A stretch of DNA of 64,000 nucleotides from Akkermansia sp. Its GTDB lineage: Bacteria; Verrucomicrobiota; Verrucomicrobiia; Verrucomicrobiales; Akkermansiaceae. The notes below the pieces were generated by a model that had not been told where the DNA came from, made no database searches, and saw only the letters and a list, made by a program, of their open reading frames with translations. Below, piece by piece: positions 8,291 to 18,206 of the stretch. Every line of letters begins with the position of its first letter. Within the stretch, counting starts at the first letter, position 1. The stretch covers positions 1 through 64,000 of the forward strand of contig NZ_JAJBTT010000019.1 of NCBI RefSeq assembly GCF_020860705.1. Reading direction: 5' to 3'. Made by a program: the position numbers and the translations under genes.

Positions 8291-10792
8291 ATGCAACCTC
8301 ATTTGCCTCATCAACTAACAGCCTGGCTCATGGCTGCGGCCTTCTTCGGGACATTCGCCTCACAGTCCCAGGCTGCCGGAGAAAGCATCAGCATCAATTT
8401 CGGCACCAATGAATCAAACGGCACCATTACCGATTCTTCCAGTGCCGGGCTCGAACCCGTTATCGGCTCCAACTGGAATCAATTCAGCGGGGCATCCCAA
8501 TCCACGGCGCAGGACCTGAAGAACAATAACGGGGACGCCACCGGAGCCACGGTCACGTGGTCCAGTAAAAATACCTGGCGCGGCGGCGGCACCCCCTCCA
8601 CAGGGGATAGCCAAATGCTCAAGGGGTACCTGGACGACGGCAACGGAATCACCATCAATGTCAGCGGCCTGGATTTCCTGACCTACGGCGTCTACGTTTA
8701 TTGCAATACGGACACCGCCAACGGCAACTTCTCCGCCAAGACCATCAACGGCGTTTCCTACACCTGGAACGGAACCTCCACTGTCGCGGGATCTTCCGCC
8801 TGGGGGGCAACGGGAACCTATGGGGAAGCAGTGGAAGGAACCAATACACTGTACGTAGGAGGCCAGACTTCCAACAACCTGACAATCAGCACTCCGAGCA
8901 ACACTTCCGGATCAGGCACCCGCGGGTGCATTGCGGGCATCCAGATCGTCAATACCTATGACGGCGTTAAAATTTCCGCTACGCTGGACGGAACCGCGTC
9001 CTCCGAGTGGACGGCTTCCCAACTGGGAGACGCCGCATGGACGGATGCCAATGACGGCGCCGGAACCTACGCTTCCGTCAACGTCACCAACGGACCGGGA
9101 GCACTGACCATTGCGGACGGAGAAACGCGCCGTACGGACGCCATCCTCGTGTCCGGCGGAGACCTGTCCATTTCCGGTGGCTCCCTGAACCTGTCCGGCC
9201 CCGGCATTCTCCGGGCGGCGGAAGGCACCACACTCACGGTATCCTCCAACATATCCGGAACAGCCACCCTGGACGGGGCCGGAGCCGTCATCATGAACGG
9301 AACCAACACCCTGACAGGCCTTTCCGGGTCCGGCGCACTGACGTTGGGTGACACGGCCTCCATCACCATTACGGGTGATACAGCCTCCACCTATATCGGC
9401 GCTCTCACCCTAGGGGACAACGCCTCCATCACGGCAACCAATCCCAACTGGACCTTCGGAGGCGTCCTGACCATGGCAGCCGCCAACTACAATGCCAATG
9501 ACTCCTGGGCGCACAAAGCCACCTCCCTTACCCTTACGGGCGCCGGGGATGTGGAGTACACCTTTGAGGAAGGAACCCTGATTCCCATCACCCACGCGGA
9601 CAGCTCCCTGACGGTCCACAAGGTGACCAACGGCACCGGCACCATCAATGCCAACCATGCCTCTGACATCGCCCACCTCATTATTGACGCCGGCACAGTC
9701 AACCTGGCAGCCGGCGATACTACCTATACGTTTGAGTCCATCACCATCGGTCAGAACGCCAAACTGAGCCTCAAAAGCTCAGGTACCATTCTGGGCGGAA
9801 CTCCGGACATGCTGATGAAAGCCGGCTCCACGTTTGAAATGCTCAATTGCAAGGCCTACGGAGCGGACACCCCTTTCAATGCCAATATTACCATTGATGC
9901 AGCCGGGGCGGGAGTGACCATCGCCGGCTCCTACTACGGAAACGCCACCAATCTGGGAGGAACGATCACCGGTGAAGGGGAGCTGCTGATCACCAATGGT
10001 TCCAGCGGCACCAACAGTTTTACCATTTCCTCCGTCATTTCAGACAAGGACGCCACCCGCCAACTGGGCGTGAAGGTGAACAAGAACAGTTCCACGGTCG
10101 TTTTCTCCGGCAACAACACCTATACCGGAGGCACCACCATCGTTGAGGGAACGCTCCAGGCCGGCTCCGCAACCGCCCTTGGACAGGGGGCCGTCCTGGT
10201 GCAGGGAGGAACGCTGAATGCCAGCAGCCAGGCTCTGGCCAACGCCATTACGCTCCAGGCGGGAAGCATCCAGGAACTCGGCAGCATTTCCGCGCCCAAG
10301 GAGATCACCGTTTCCCTGACGGGGAATGCCACCATCAAGGATTCAACGGTAGTTCTCAGCAACGCGGCCGGAACCCCATTGGCCTCCACCGGCCAGGTGC
10401 TGACCCTTTCCGGCACGACTTCCGCCACGCTGAATAACGTTACGCTGAACCTGTCCAGCTTCAACACGGCTCTCATCGACATGCAGGAAACATCCACCCT
10501 GAACCTGACCGGAGGCCTGACGCTGAACCTGGGGAGCGACCTGGAGCTCGACCCCACCTCCCTGACAATCGCGCTGATCACGCAGGGTGAAGGCACCTCC
10601 CTGGCGGACAACATTGATTGGGACGCCCTGCTGACGCTTACGCAGAACAACCAGAACCTGATCTGGGACGGCGTTACCTACGATAACGGCAGTCTGACCT
10701 TTACCGGCCTTACCGTACCGGAACCCGGCACGGCCACGCTGAGCCTTCTGGGCCTCACGGCCCTGCTGATGCGCCGCAGAAAGAAGGCCTGA
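8291..10792 (+). CDS. PEP-CTERM surface protein with autotransporter-associated beta-strand repeats
   Basis: The ATG at 8291 gives a signal peptide (QLTAWLMAAAFFGTFASQSQA). An in-frame TTG at 8258 would add 11 residues and is less likely. The mature protein (833 residues in all) is rich in Gly, Ser, Thr and Asn. It has glycine/threonine-rich strand repeats and the module VVFSGNNTYTGGTTIVEGTL, characteristic of autotransporter-associated beta-strand (PATR) repeats of a beta-helix. The C terminus is a PEP-CTERM sorting signal: VPEPGTA, hydrophobic helix (LSLLGLTALLM), then basic RRRKKA. Exosortase normally cleaves this and leaves the protein on the outer surface or in exopolysaccharide; no exosortase gene lies in the window. 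Likely an adhesin or surface-layer component. A strong terminator follows. Confidence 0.88.
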   Translation: MQPHLPHQLTAWLMAAAFFGTFASQSQAAGESISINFGTNESNGTITDSSSAGLEPVIGSNWNQFSGASQSTAQDLKNNNGDATGATVTWSSKNTWRGGGTPSTGDSQMLKGYLDDGNGITINVSGLDFLTYGVYVYCNTDTANGNFSAKTINGVSYTWNGTSTVAGSSAWGATGTYGEAVEGTNTLYVGGQTSNNLTISTPSNTSGSGTRGCIAGIQIVNTYDGVKISATLDGTASSEWTASQLGDAAWTDANDGAGTYASVNVTNGPGALTIADGETRRTDAILVSGGDLSISGGSLNLSGPGILRAAEGTTLTVSSNISGTATLDGAGAVIMNGTNTLTGLSGSGALTLGDTASITITGDTASTYIGALTLGDNASITATNPNWTFGGVLTMAAANYNANDSWAHKATSLTLTGAGDVEYTFEEGTLIPITHADSSLTVHKVTNGTGTINANHASDIAHLIIDAGTVNLAAGDTTYTFESITIGQNAKLSLKSSGTILGGTPDMLMKAGSTFEMLNCKAYGADTPFNANITIDAAGAGVTIAGSYYGNATNLGGTITGEGELLITNGSSGTNSFTISSVISDKDATRQLGVKVNKNSSTVVFSGNNTYTGGTTIVEGTLQAGSATALGQGAVLVQGGTLNASSQALANAITLQAGSIQELGSISAPKEITVSLTGNATIKDSTVVLSNAAGTPLASTGQVLTLSGTTSATLNNVTLNLSSFNTALIDMQETSTLNLTGGLTLNLGSDLELDPTSLTIALITQGEGTSLADNIDWDALLTLTQNNQNLIWDGVTYDNGSLTFTGLTVPEPGTATLSLLGLTALLMRRRKKA

Positions 10793-10816
10793 TCCCTACC
10801 TGCCAGTATCTCCTCC

Positions 10817-10855
10817 GGGGGCTGTTCCGCAACAATGGCGGGACAGCCCCCGTTT
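10817..10855 (+). terminator. Terminator of the PEP-CTERM gene
   Basis: A 14-bp stem pairs GGGGGCTGTTCCGC (10817-10830) with GCGGGACAGCCCCC (10838-10851), with one G-U pair and a seven-base loop, followed by GTTTG. Confidence 0.75.
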
Positions 10856-10899
10856 GTCAGGCGCCATTCCTGTGATGAAAAAATGCAGCATTCACCCTT

Positions 10900-10935
10900 T
10901 AAAACAGATGGGGCCTCCGCACCCGCGGAGGCCCC
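10900..10935 (-). terminator. Terminator of gltB
   Basis: A perfect 11-bp stem pairs GGGGCCTCCGC (10910-10920) with GCGGAGGCCCC (10925-10935) around a four-base loop. Read on the minus strand it is followed by ATCTGTTTTAAA. It lies 40 bases beyond the gltB stop. Confidence 0.8.
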
Positions 10936-10975
10936 TAGCGTTACCCAAACAACAGAAAACTGCTGAATGCTTCTT

Positions 10976-13900
10976 TCAGGAATGCATGGCCAGGGCGTGG
11001 CGGTATTCCACCGGGAAGACCTTGATGAATTTTCCGCGTTCCTCCGGCCAGTTGCTTAACAGGTCGCAGGCGCGGCGGCTCCTGGTGGCCATGTAGTGCT
11101 CGTAAATGAGCTGGAGCAGTTCCGCCTCATCGGCGGAGTGCGGCATGACCGTTTCCAGATCCACGCTTCCCAGGTTGCATTTCTGATCGAAGTTGTTGTC
11201 CGCATCGTACACGTAGGCCAGGCCGCCGGTCATCCCCGCGGCGAAATTGACGCCCACCTTGCCGAGCACCGCCACGCGGCCTCCGGTCATGTACTCGCAG
11301 CCGTGGTCGCCAATGCCCTCCACCACCATCGTGGCGCCGCTGTTGCGGATGGCAAAGCGTTCCCCGGCCTGCCCGTGCAGGAAGATTTTTCCGGATGTGG
11401 CCCCGTAGCCGATGACGTTGCCGGCAATGACGTTGTCCGACGGAGCGAAGGAGATGTTTTCCGGAGGCCGCACGATGATCTTGCCGCCGGAGAGGCCTTT
11501 CCCTACGAAGTCGTTCGCTTCCCCCACGAGTTCAAACGTGATGCCCGGAGCCAGAAAGGCGCCGAAGCTTTGCCCCGCGCATCCGGTGAAGTGTACCGTA
11601 AGCGTGTCTTCCGCCAGGCCGCGCGGGCCGAATTTCATTACCAGTTCCCCGGAAAGTTCCGTGCCTACCGTCCGGTCCACGTTGCGGATCTCGCGGAAGA
11701 GTTCGCTCTTTTCCCCTTTCTCCAGCAGGGTTCCCAGGTTCGGCAGCAGGTGGCGGCGGTCATAGTTGTCCAGCGGCTCCCTTTCAAAGGAAGGGTCGAA
11801 CCTGCGGCCTTCCCCGTCCGCCGCATGCAGGATGGAGGAGAAGTCCAGATGCTGCGCCTTGTAGAAGTCAATGGCGCGGTTTACAGAGAGCAGGTCCGTC
11901 CTGCCCACGGCTTCGTCCAGGGAACGGAGCCCCAGGGAAGCCAGGATTTCCCGCGTTTCCTGCGCCACGAAGCGGAGGTAGTTGATCACGTATTCCGGCT
12001 TGCCGCTGAACTTGGCCCTCAGGGCCGGGTCCTGGGTGGCGACGCCCACGGGGCACGTGTTTTCATGGCACCTGCGGAGCATCGCGCAACCGATGGAGAT
12101 CAGAATGGCAGTGCCGAAGCCGAATTCCTCCGCCCCCAGCAGGGCCGCCATCACTACGTCGCGCCCGGTGCGCAGCTGGCCGTCCACCTGGAGCCGTACG
12201 CGGGAACGGAGCTTGTTGAGCACAAGCGTCTGCTGCGTTTCCGCCAGCCCCAGCTCCCACGGCAGCCCGGCGTGCTTCACGCTGGTGAGCGGGGAGGCGC
12301 CCGTGCCACCGTCATGACCGCTGACCACGACCACGTCCGCATGGGCCTTCACCACCCCGGCGGCCACCGCGCCAATGCCCACCTCGGAAACGAGCTTGAC
12401 GGAGACGCGGGCGTCCGGATTGGAGTTCCGGAGGTCGTAGATCAGCTGGGCCAGGTCTTCAATGGAATAAATGTCATGGTGCGGCGGCGGGGAAATAAGG
12501 CTGACGTTCGGCATGGAATGGCGCAGCCGGGCGATGTACGGGTCCACCTTGTGGGCCGGGAGCTGGCCGCCCTCGCCGGGCTTGGCCCCCTGGGCCATCT
12601 TGATCTGGAGCTCGGAGGCATGGCGCAGGTAGTTGATCGTGACGCCGAAGCGTCCGCTGGCGATCTGCTTGATCGCGCTGTAGCGCACCTCTCCTTTGGC
12701 ATTGGGCTCGTACCGGGCCTCGTCCTCGCCCCCTTCCCCGGAATTGCTTTTCGCCCCGATCTTGTTCATCGCGATGGCGATGGTCTCATGGGCCTCCGGA
12801 CTGAGGGATCCCAGGGACATGGCCCCGGAGACGAAGCGGCGCAGGATGGAATCCACGCTCTCCACTTCCTCCACGGGGACGGCTTCCCCGGGAACGAATT
12901 CAAACAGCCCGCGCAGGGTGCAGAGGTGCTGCGCCTGATGGTTGCTGTAATCCGCGAATTCGCGGTACTTCCGTTCGTCGTTATCGCGCACGGCGGCGCG
13001 GAAGGCCTGGAGCGTCTGCGGATTCCAGAGGTGGTTCTCACCGCCCTTTTTGTACTTGTACTGGCCCCCGGCGTCCAAGCCGCCTTTATCCCCGGCGGCC
13101 CGGGCGCTCCGCTGGTTGCATTCCGCGGCTATCTCTTCCAGCCCGATGCCGCCCACGCGGCTGACCGTGCCGGGGAAGAATTCGTCAATCAGTTCCCGGT
13201 TCAGCCCCACGGCCTCGAACAACTGGGAGGAGCGGTAGCTGCGCAGGGTGGAGATGCCCATTTTGGACATGATCTTGAGCAGTCCCTTGTCAATGGCATT
13301 GATATAGTTGCCGGAGGCCTTCACCACGTCCAGCGGGCAATCCTGCGGCGCAGCCAGGGAAGTGACCGTCGCCAGGGCCAGGTACGGGTTGACCGCCGTG
13401 GCTCCGAAGCCCAGCAGCAGCGCGAAGTGCATCGTTTCCCTCGCCTCTCCGGTTTCCACGATCAGGCCCACGTCGGAACGCAGGCCCTCGGCCGCCAGGG
13501 CGCGGTGCACCACGGAACACGCCAGCAGGCTGGGGATGGGAACATAGCCCCCGCCGATGTTGCGGTCCGTCAGCGCCAGGATGCGTATACCGGACCGGAC
13601 AAGTCCCACGGCGGATTCCGCCAGATTGTCCAGGGCTTCCCGCAAATCCTTCCCGTCCCCGCCTTCCGGGAACTGGATGGAGAGCCTGGCGGAAGGGAAT
13701 CCGGCCTGCCGGATGTTGCAGAGGCGGTTGAGCTCCTCGTCCGTAATGACGGGGCGCGCCATCTTGATGAGCCGGGCGTGTTCCGGCGTTTCTTCCAGAA
13801 TATTGGGATGGTTGCCGATGTACGTGGTCAGGCTCATGACCAGTTCTTCCCGGATGGGGTCGATGGGAGGATTGGTCACCTGCGCGAACAGCTGCTTGAA

Positions 13901-15415
13901 GTAATTGAACAAAAGCGGAGCCTTCCCGGAAAGGACGGCCAGCGGGGCGTCGTTCCCCATGGAGCCGAGAGGTTCCGTACCCTTCATCATCATGGGGCGT
14001 ATGATCAGCTCCACGTCCTCCTGCGTGAATCCGAACTGGCGCTGGTGGGCGGTCAGATCCGGCATTTCCGCGGAAGCGGAGACGGAGTCAAACAGGGAAC
14101 GGACGGAAATCTTGTTCCTTTCCACCCAGCGGCGGTAGGGCATGCGCCGGGCCATTTCATTTTTGGTCTCCGCGTCGGACACCAGCCGATGGTTCACCAG
14201 ATCACAGTAAATCATCTCTCCGGGGCGCAAGCGCCCCTTGCGGGCCACTTTCTCCGCGGGAATGTCCGCCACGCCCGTTTCCGAGGCCAGGATGAAAATA
14301 TCATCCGTTGTCAGCGTGTAGCGGGCGGGACGCAGGCCGTTACGGTCCAGCATGGCTCCCGCGTTGACGCCGTCAGAAAAGACGACGGCGGTCGGGCCGT
14401 CCCACGGCTCCATCATGGCGGAATGGTATTCAAAAAAGCCGCGCACGTCCGGCCCCAGATGGTAGTTGACGCCCCAGGCCTGCGGCATGAGCATGAGCAT
14501 GACGTGGCGCAGGTCCCGCCCCGCGGCCGCCAGCAGCTCCACCATGTTGTCCAGGCAGGCGGAATCGCTCTGGCCGGGGGGAATGAGGGGCAGAAGCTTC
14601 TGCAAATCATCCCCCAGCAGGGAGGAGGACAAATGCGGCTCCCGCACCTTCAGGTGGTTCAGGTTCCCCCGCAGGGTGTTGATTTCTCCGTTGTGGGCCA
14701 GGTAGCGGAAGGGATGGGCGAGGCTCCAGGTGGGGAAGGTGTTCGTGCTGTAGCGCTGGTGGACGAGGGCCAGGGGAGATTTGAAATGCTCGCTGGCCAG
14801 GTCCTCGTAAAAACCTTCAATCTGCGTGCCGAGAAACAGCCCCTTGTACACGATGCTGCGGCTGGAGCAGCTGCACACATAGCAGCCTTCCACGCGCCTC
14901 TCCATTTCCCGGCGCATCACGAACAGCTTGCGTTCAAACTCCGCCTGGTCTGCAAAGCCGCTGCCGTCAATAAAGAGCTGGCGGATCAGGGGGCAGGTGA
15001 GCTGGGCGTTCCTGCCGATGCTGTCCCGGTTGACGGGCACCTGCCTCCACGCAATTACTGCACCGCCGTTTTCCGTCACGGCGGCTTCCAGTTCCTCCTC
15101 ATGGCCGCAGCCGCCGAACATCATGGCGACTCCGTATTTTCCCCTGGAGGGAAGCCGGTTGGGAAGGGCCAGGCGGAAAAACTCATCCGGCAGAGCCACC
15201 ATGATGCCCGCTCCGTCCCCCGTTTCCGGATCGCTTCCCACCGCACCGCGGTGCATCAGCCTCTTGAGAACGGTAACCCCCATTTCAATGATTTTGTGGC
15301 TGGGTTCGTTCTTCAAGTCCGCCACCAGGCCCACGCCGCAGGCGTCCTTCTCCTGTTCAAAGTCATACAATCCCTGCGGCTCAGGGACGCCTGTCTCGAA
15401 TTGATCGCTATTCAT
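10976..15415 (-). CDS. gltB: Glutamate synthase large (alpha) subunit
   Basis: GOGAT transfers the glutamine amide to 2-oxoglutarate to make two glutamates. The start is set at 15415 (MNSDQFETG), because the sigma-54 promoter lies at 15458-15473; the longer frame to 15484 would begin upstream of that promoter. Domain order is a class II glutamine amidotransferase with the expected N-terminal cysteine (Cys26 in DACGVGLVAD, exposed after propeptide removal), a central domain, the FMN-binding synthase domain with SGHDGGTGASPL, the iron-sulfur region CRR-type (AMLRRCHENTCPVGV), and a C-terminal GXGXG beta-helix. Length (1479 residues) is normal. No small subunit (gltD) is adjacent. It is divergent from glnN, its partner in ammonia assimilation. 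Confidence 0.96.
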   Translation of the reverse strand: MNSDQFETGVPEPQGLYDFEQEKDACGVGLVADLKNEPSHKIIEMGVTVLKRLMHRGAVGSDPETGDGAGIMVALPDEFFRLALPNRLPSRGKYGVAMMFGGCGHEEELEAAVTENGGAVIAWRQVPVNRDSIGRNAQLTCPLIRQLFIDGSGFADQAEFERKLFVMRREMERRVEGCYVCSCSSRSIVYKGLFLGTQIEGFYEDLASEHFKSPLALVHQRYSTNTFPTWSLAHPFRYLAHNGEINTLRGNLNHLKVREPHLSSSLLGDDLQKLLPLIPPGQSDSACLDNMVELLAAAGRDLRHVMLMLMPQAWGVNYHLGPDVRGFFEYHSAMMEPWDGPTAVVFSDGVNAGAMLDRNGLRPARYTLTTDDIFILASETGVADIPAEKVARKGRLRPGEMIYCDLVNHRLVSDAETKNEMARRMPYRRWVERNKISVRSLFDSVSASAEMPDLTAHQRQFGFTQEDVELIIRPMMMKGTEPLGSMGNDAPLAVLSGKAPLLFNYFKQLFAQVTNPPIDPIREELVMSLTTYIGNHPNILEETPEHARLIKMARPVITDEELNRLCNIRQAGFPSARLSIQFPEGGDGKDLREALDNLAESAVGLVRSGIRILALTDRNIGGGYVPIPSLLACSVVHRALAAEGLRSDVGLIVETGEARETMHFALLLGFGATAVNPYLALATVTSLAAPQDCPLDVVKASGNYINAIDKGLLKIMSKMGISTLRSYRSSQLFEAVGLNRELIDEFFPGTVSRVGGIGLEEIAAECNQRSARAAGDKGGLDAGGQYKYKKGGENHLWNPQTLQAFRAAVRDNDERKYREFADYSNHQAQHLCTLRGLFEFVPGEAVPVEEVESVDSILRRFVSGAMSLGSLSPEAHETIAIAMNKIGAKSNSGEGGEDEARYEPNAKGEVRYSAIKQIASGRFGVTINYLRHASELQIKMAQGAKPGEGGQLPAHKVDPYIARLRHSMPNVSLISPPPHHDIYSIEDLAQLIYDLRNSNPDARVSVKLVSEVGIGAVAAGVVKAHADVVVVSGHDGGTGASPLTSVKHAGLPWELGLAETQQTLVLNKLRSRVRLQVDGQLRTGRDVVMAALLGAEEFGFGTAILISIGCAMLRRCHENTCPVGVATQDPALRAKFSGKPEYVINYLRFVAQETREILASLGLRSLDEAVGRTDLLSVNRAIDFYKAQHLDFSSILHAADGEGRRFDPSFEREPLDNYDRRHLLPNLGTLLEKGEKSELFREIRNVDRTVGTELSGELVMKFGPRGLAEDTLTVHFTGCAGQSFGAFLAPGITFELVGEANDFVGKGLSGGKIIVRPPENISFAPSDNVIAGNVIGYGATSGKIFLHGQAGERFAIRNSGATMVVEGIGDHGCEYMTGGRVAVLGKVGVNFAAGMTGGLAYVYDADNNFDQKCNLGSVDLETVMPHSADEAELLQLIYEHYMATRSRRACDLLSNWPEERGKFIKVFPVEYRHALAMHS

Positions 15416-15457
15416 CAGTTTGCTGTTTCTTGTTTGGGTTAAGCTGCCTTTATTGCA

Positions 15458-15473
15458 GCAAAAAGCGTGCCAA
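15458..15473 (-). promoter_or_regulatory. Sigma-54 (RpoN) promoter of gltB
   Basis: On the minus strand TTGGCACGCTTTTTGC matches the consensus TGGCAC-N5-TTGC. The -24 GG (15471-15470) and the -12 GC (15459-15458) are separated by exactly 10 bases. The predicted transcript start is about 15446, giving a 31-base leader to the ATG at 15415. Confidence 0.85.
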
Positions 15474-15518
15474 CTTTTTTTCAAACGCTATCGAAACTGC
15501 TCCATCACTTTCCATCGC

Positions 15519-15651
15519 CCTGTTTTACAGGCTTTTCCCACGATGTCCTTTTCCTTCCATGAGCTCAAGAAACATACTGGGAAGGGCTCGGATACCTACC
15601 TGTTTTACATTTTTGTAAGTACAGTTTTTACCTGTTTTTACATTTTTGTAA
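15519..15651. promoter_or_regulatory. Three-copy repeat between the two sigma-54 promoters (candidate activator sites)
   Basis: CCTGTTTTACA occurs at 15519 (as CCTGT-TTT-ACAGG, itself a palindrome) and at 15599. A one-base longer form, CCTGTTTTTACA, occurs at 15631. The last two sit in longer direct repeats (15597-15618 and 15629-15651), 32 bases apart, each containing TTACA-TTTT-TGTAA dyad symmetry. They lie between the divergent -24 elements, where an enhancer-binding protein would be expected. No activator gene is in the window. Confidence 0.6.
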
Positions 15652-15775
15652 CACATCTTTAGCTTCTTCATGATCCGCCCTTCCAGGAAATACTCCTCTT
15701 AAAGACGACAAACAATATTGATATTCATGTTCTTATACTTCTCCTGCACCTCTTGGAGAAGGTGATCTGAAAAAG

Positions 15776-15791
15776 TTGGCACGCTTCTTGC
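15776..15791 (+). promoter_or_regulatory. Sigma-54 (RpoN) promoter of glnN
   Basis: TTGGCACGCTTCTTGC matches TGGCAC-N5-TTGC, with GG at 15778-15779 and GC at 15790-15791 exactly 10 bases apart. The transcript would start near 15803, leaving a leader of only about 14 bases. The flanks mirror those of the gltB promoter. Confidence 0.85.
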
Positions 15792-15816
15792 TGCATAAAA
15801 GGCACAACAGTTAACC

Positions 15817-17952
<2,136 letters not shown>

Positions 17953-17965
17953 GGTGCAACGACGG

Positions 17966-18040
17966 AGCTCCGGAACCATGCCGCCCCTTTGAGGGACAAG
18001 CCTCTGCCCGCAGGGGGAACGGCACGGCTCCGGGGCTTTT
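17966..18040 (+). terminator. Terminator of glnN
   Basis: Arms AGCTCCGGAACCATGCCG (17966-17983) and CGGCACGGCTCCGGGGCT (18020-18037) form an 18-base stem with one G-U pair and two mismatches, followed by TTTT. A second short hairpin, CGCCGG/CCGGCG (18069-18085), followed by CTTTT gives a backup site. Confidence 0.6.
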
Positions 18041-18206
18041 GCGCACCCGGATGTCCCCGCATCTTCTCCGCCGGTTCCCCCGGCGCTTTTCCCCCAAAAA
18101 TCCGCGTCATTGATCGTAAAAAAACTTTCCTCCGGCAGCCAGCGGGCACTTAATTCTCCCGGCGGAAATCCACGGTCCAGGACTGCATGATTCTTCCATC
18201 GCCATT

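Noticed and set aside
11096-15442. A 1448-codon open frame antisense to gltB, and similar long antisense frames over glnN (15811-17979), carBA (19692-22601) and dnaE (36135-38183)
   Set aside because: They arise because TTA, CTA and TCA codons are rare in the sense genes, so the opposite strand lacks stops. Their products are low-complexity (rich in His, Gly, Val, Gln) and the sense genes are unmistakable.
15745-15763. TGCACC-N10-GGTG near glnN as an NtrC site
   Set aside because: The arms resemble the NtrC consensus but the spacer should be five bases, not ten, and there is only one copy.
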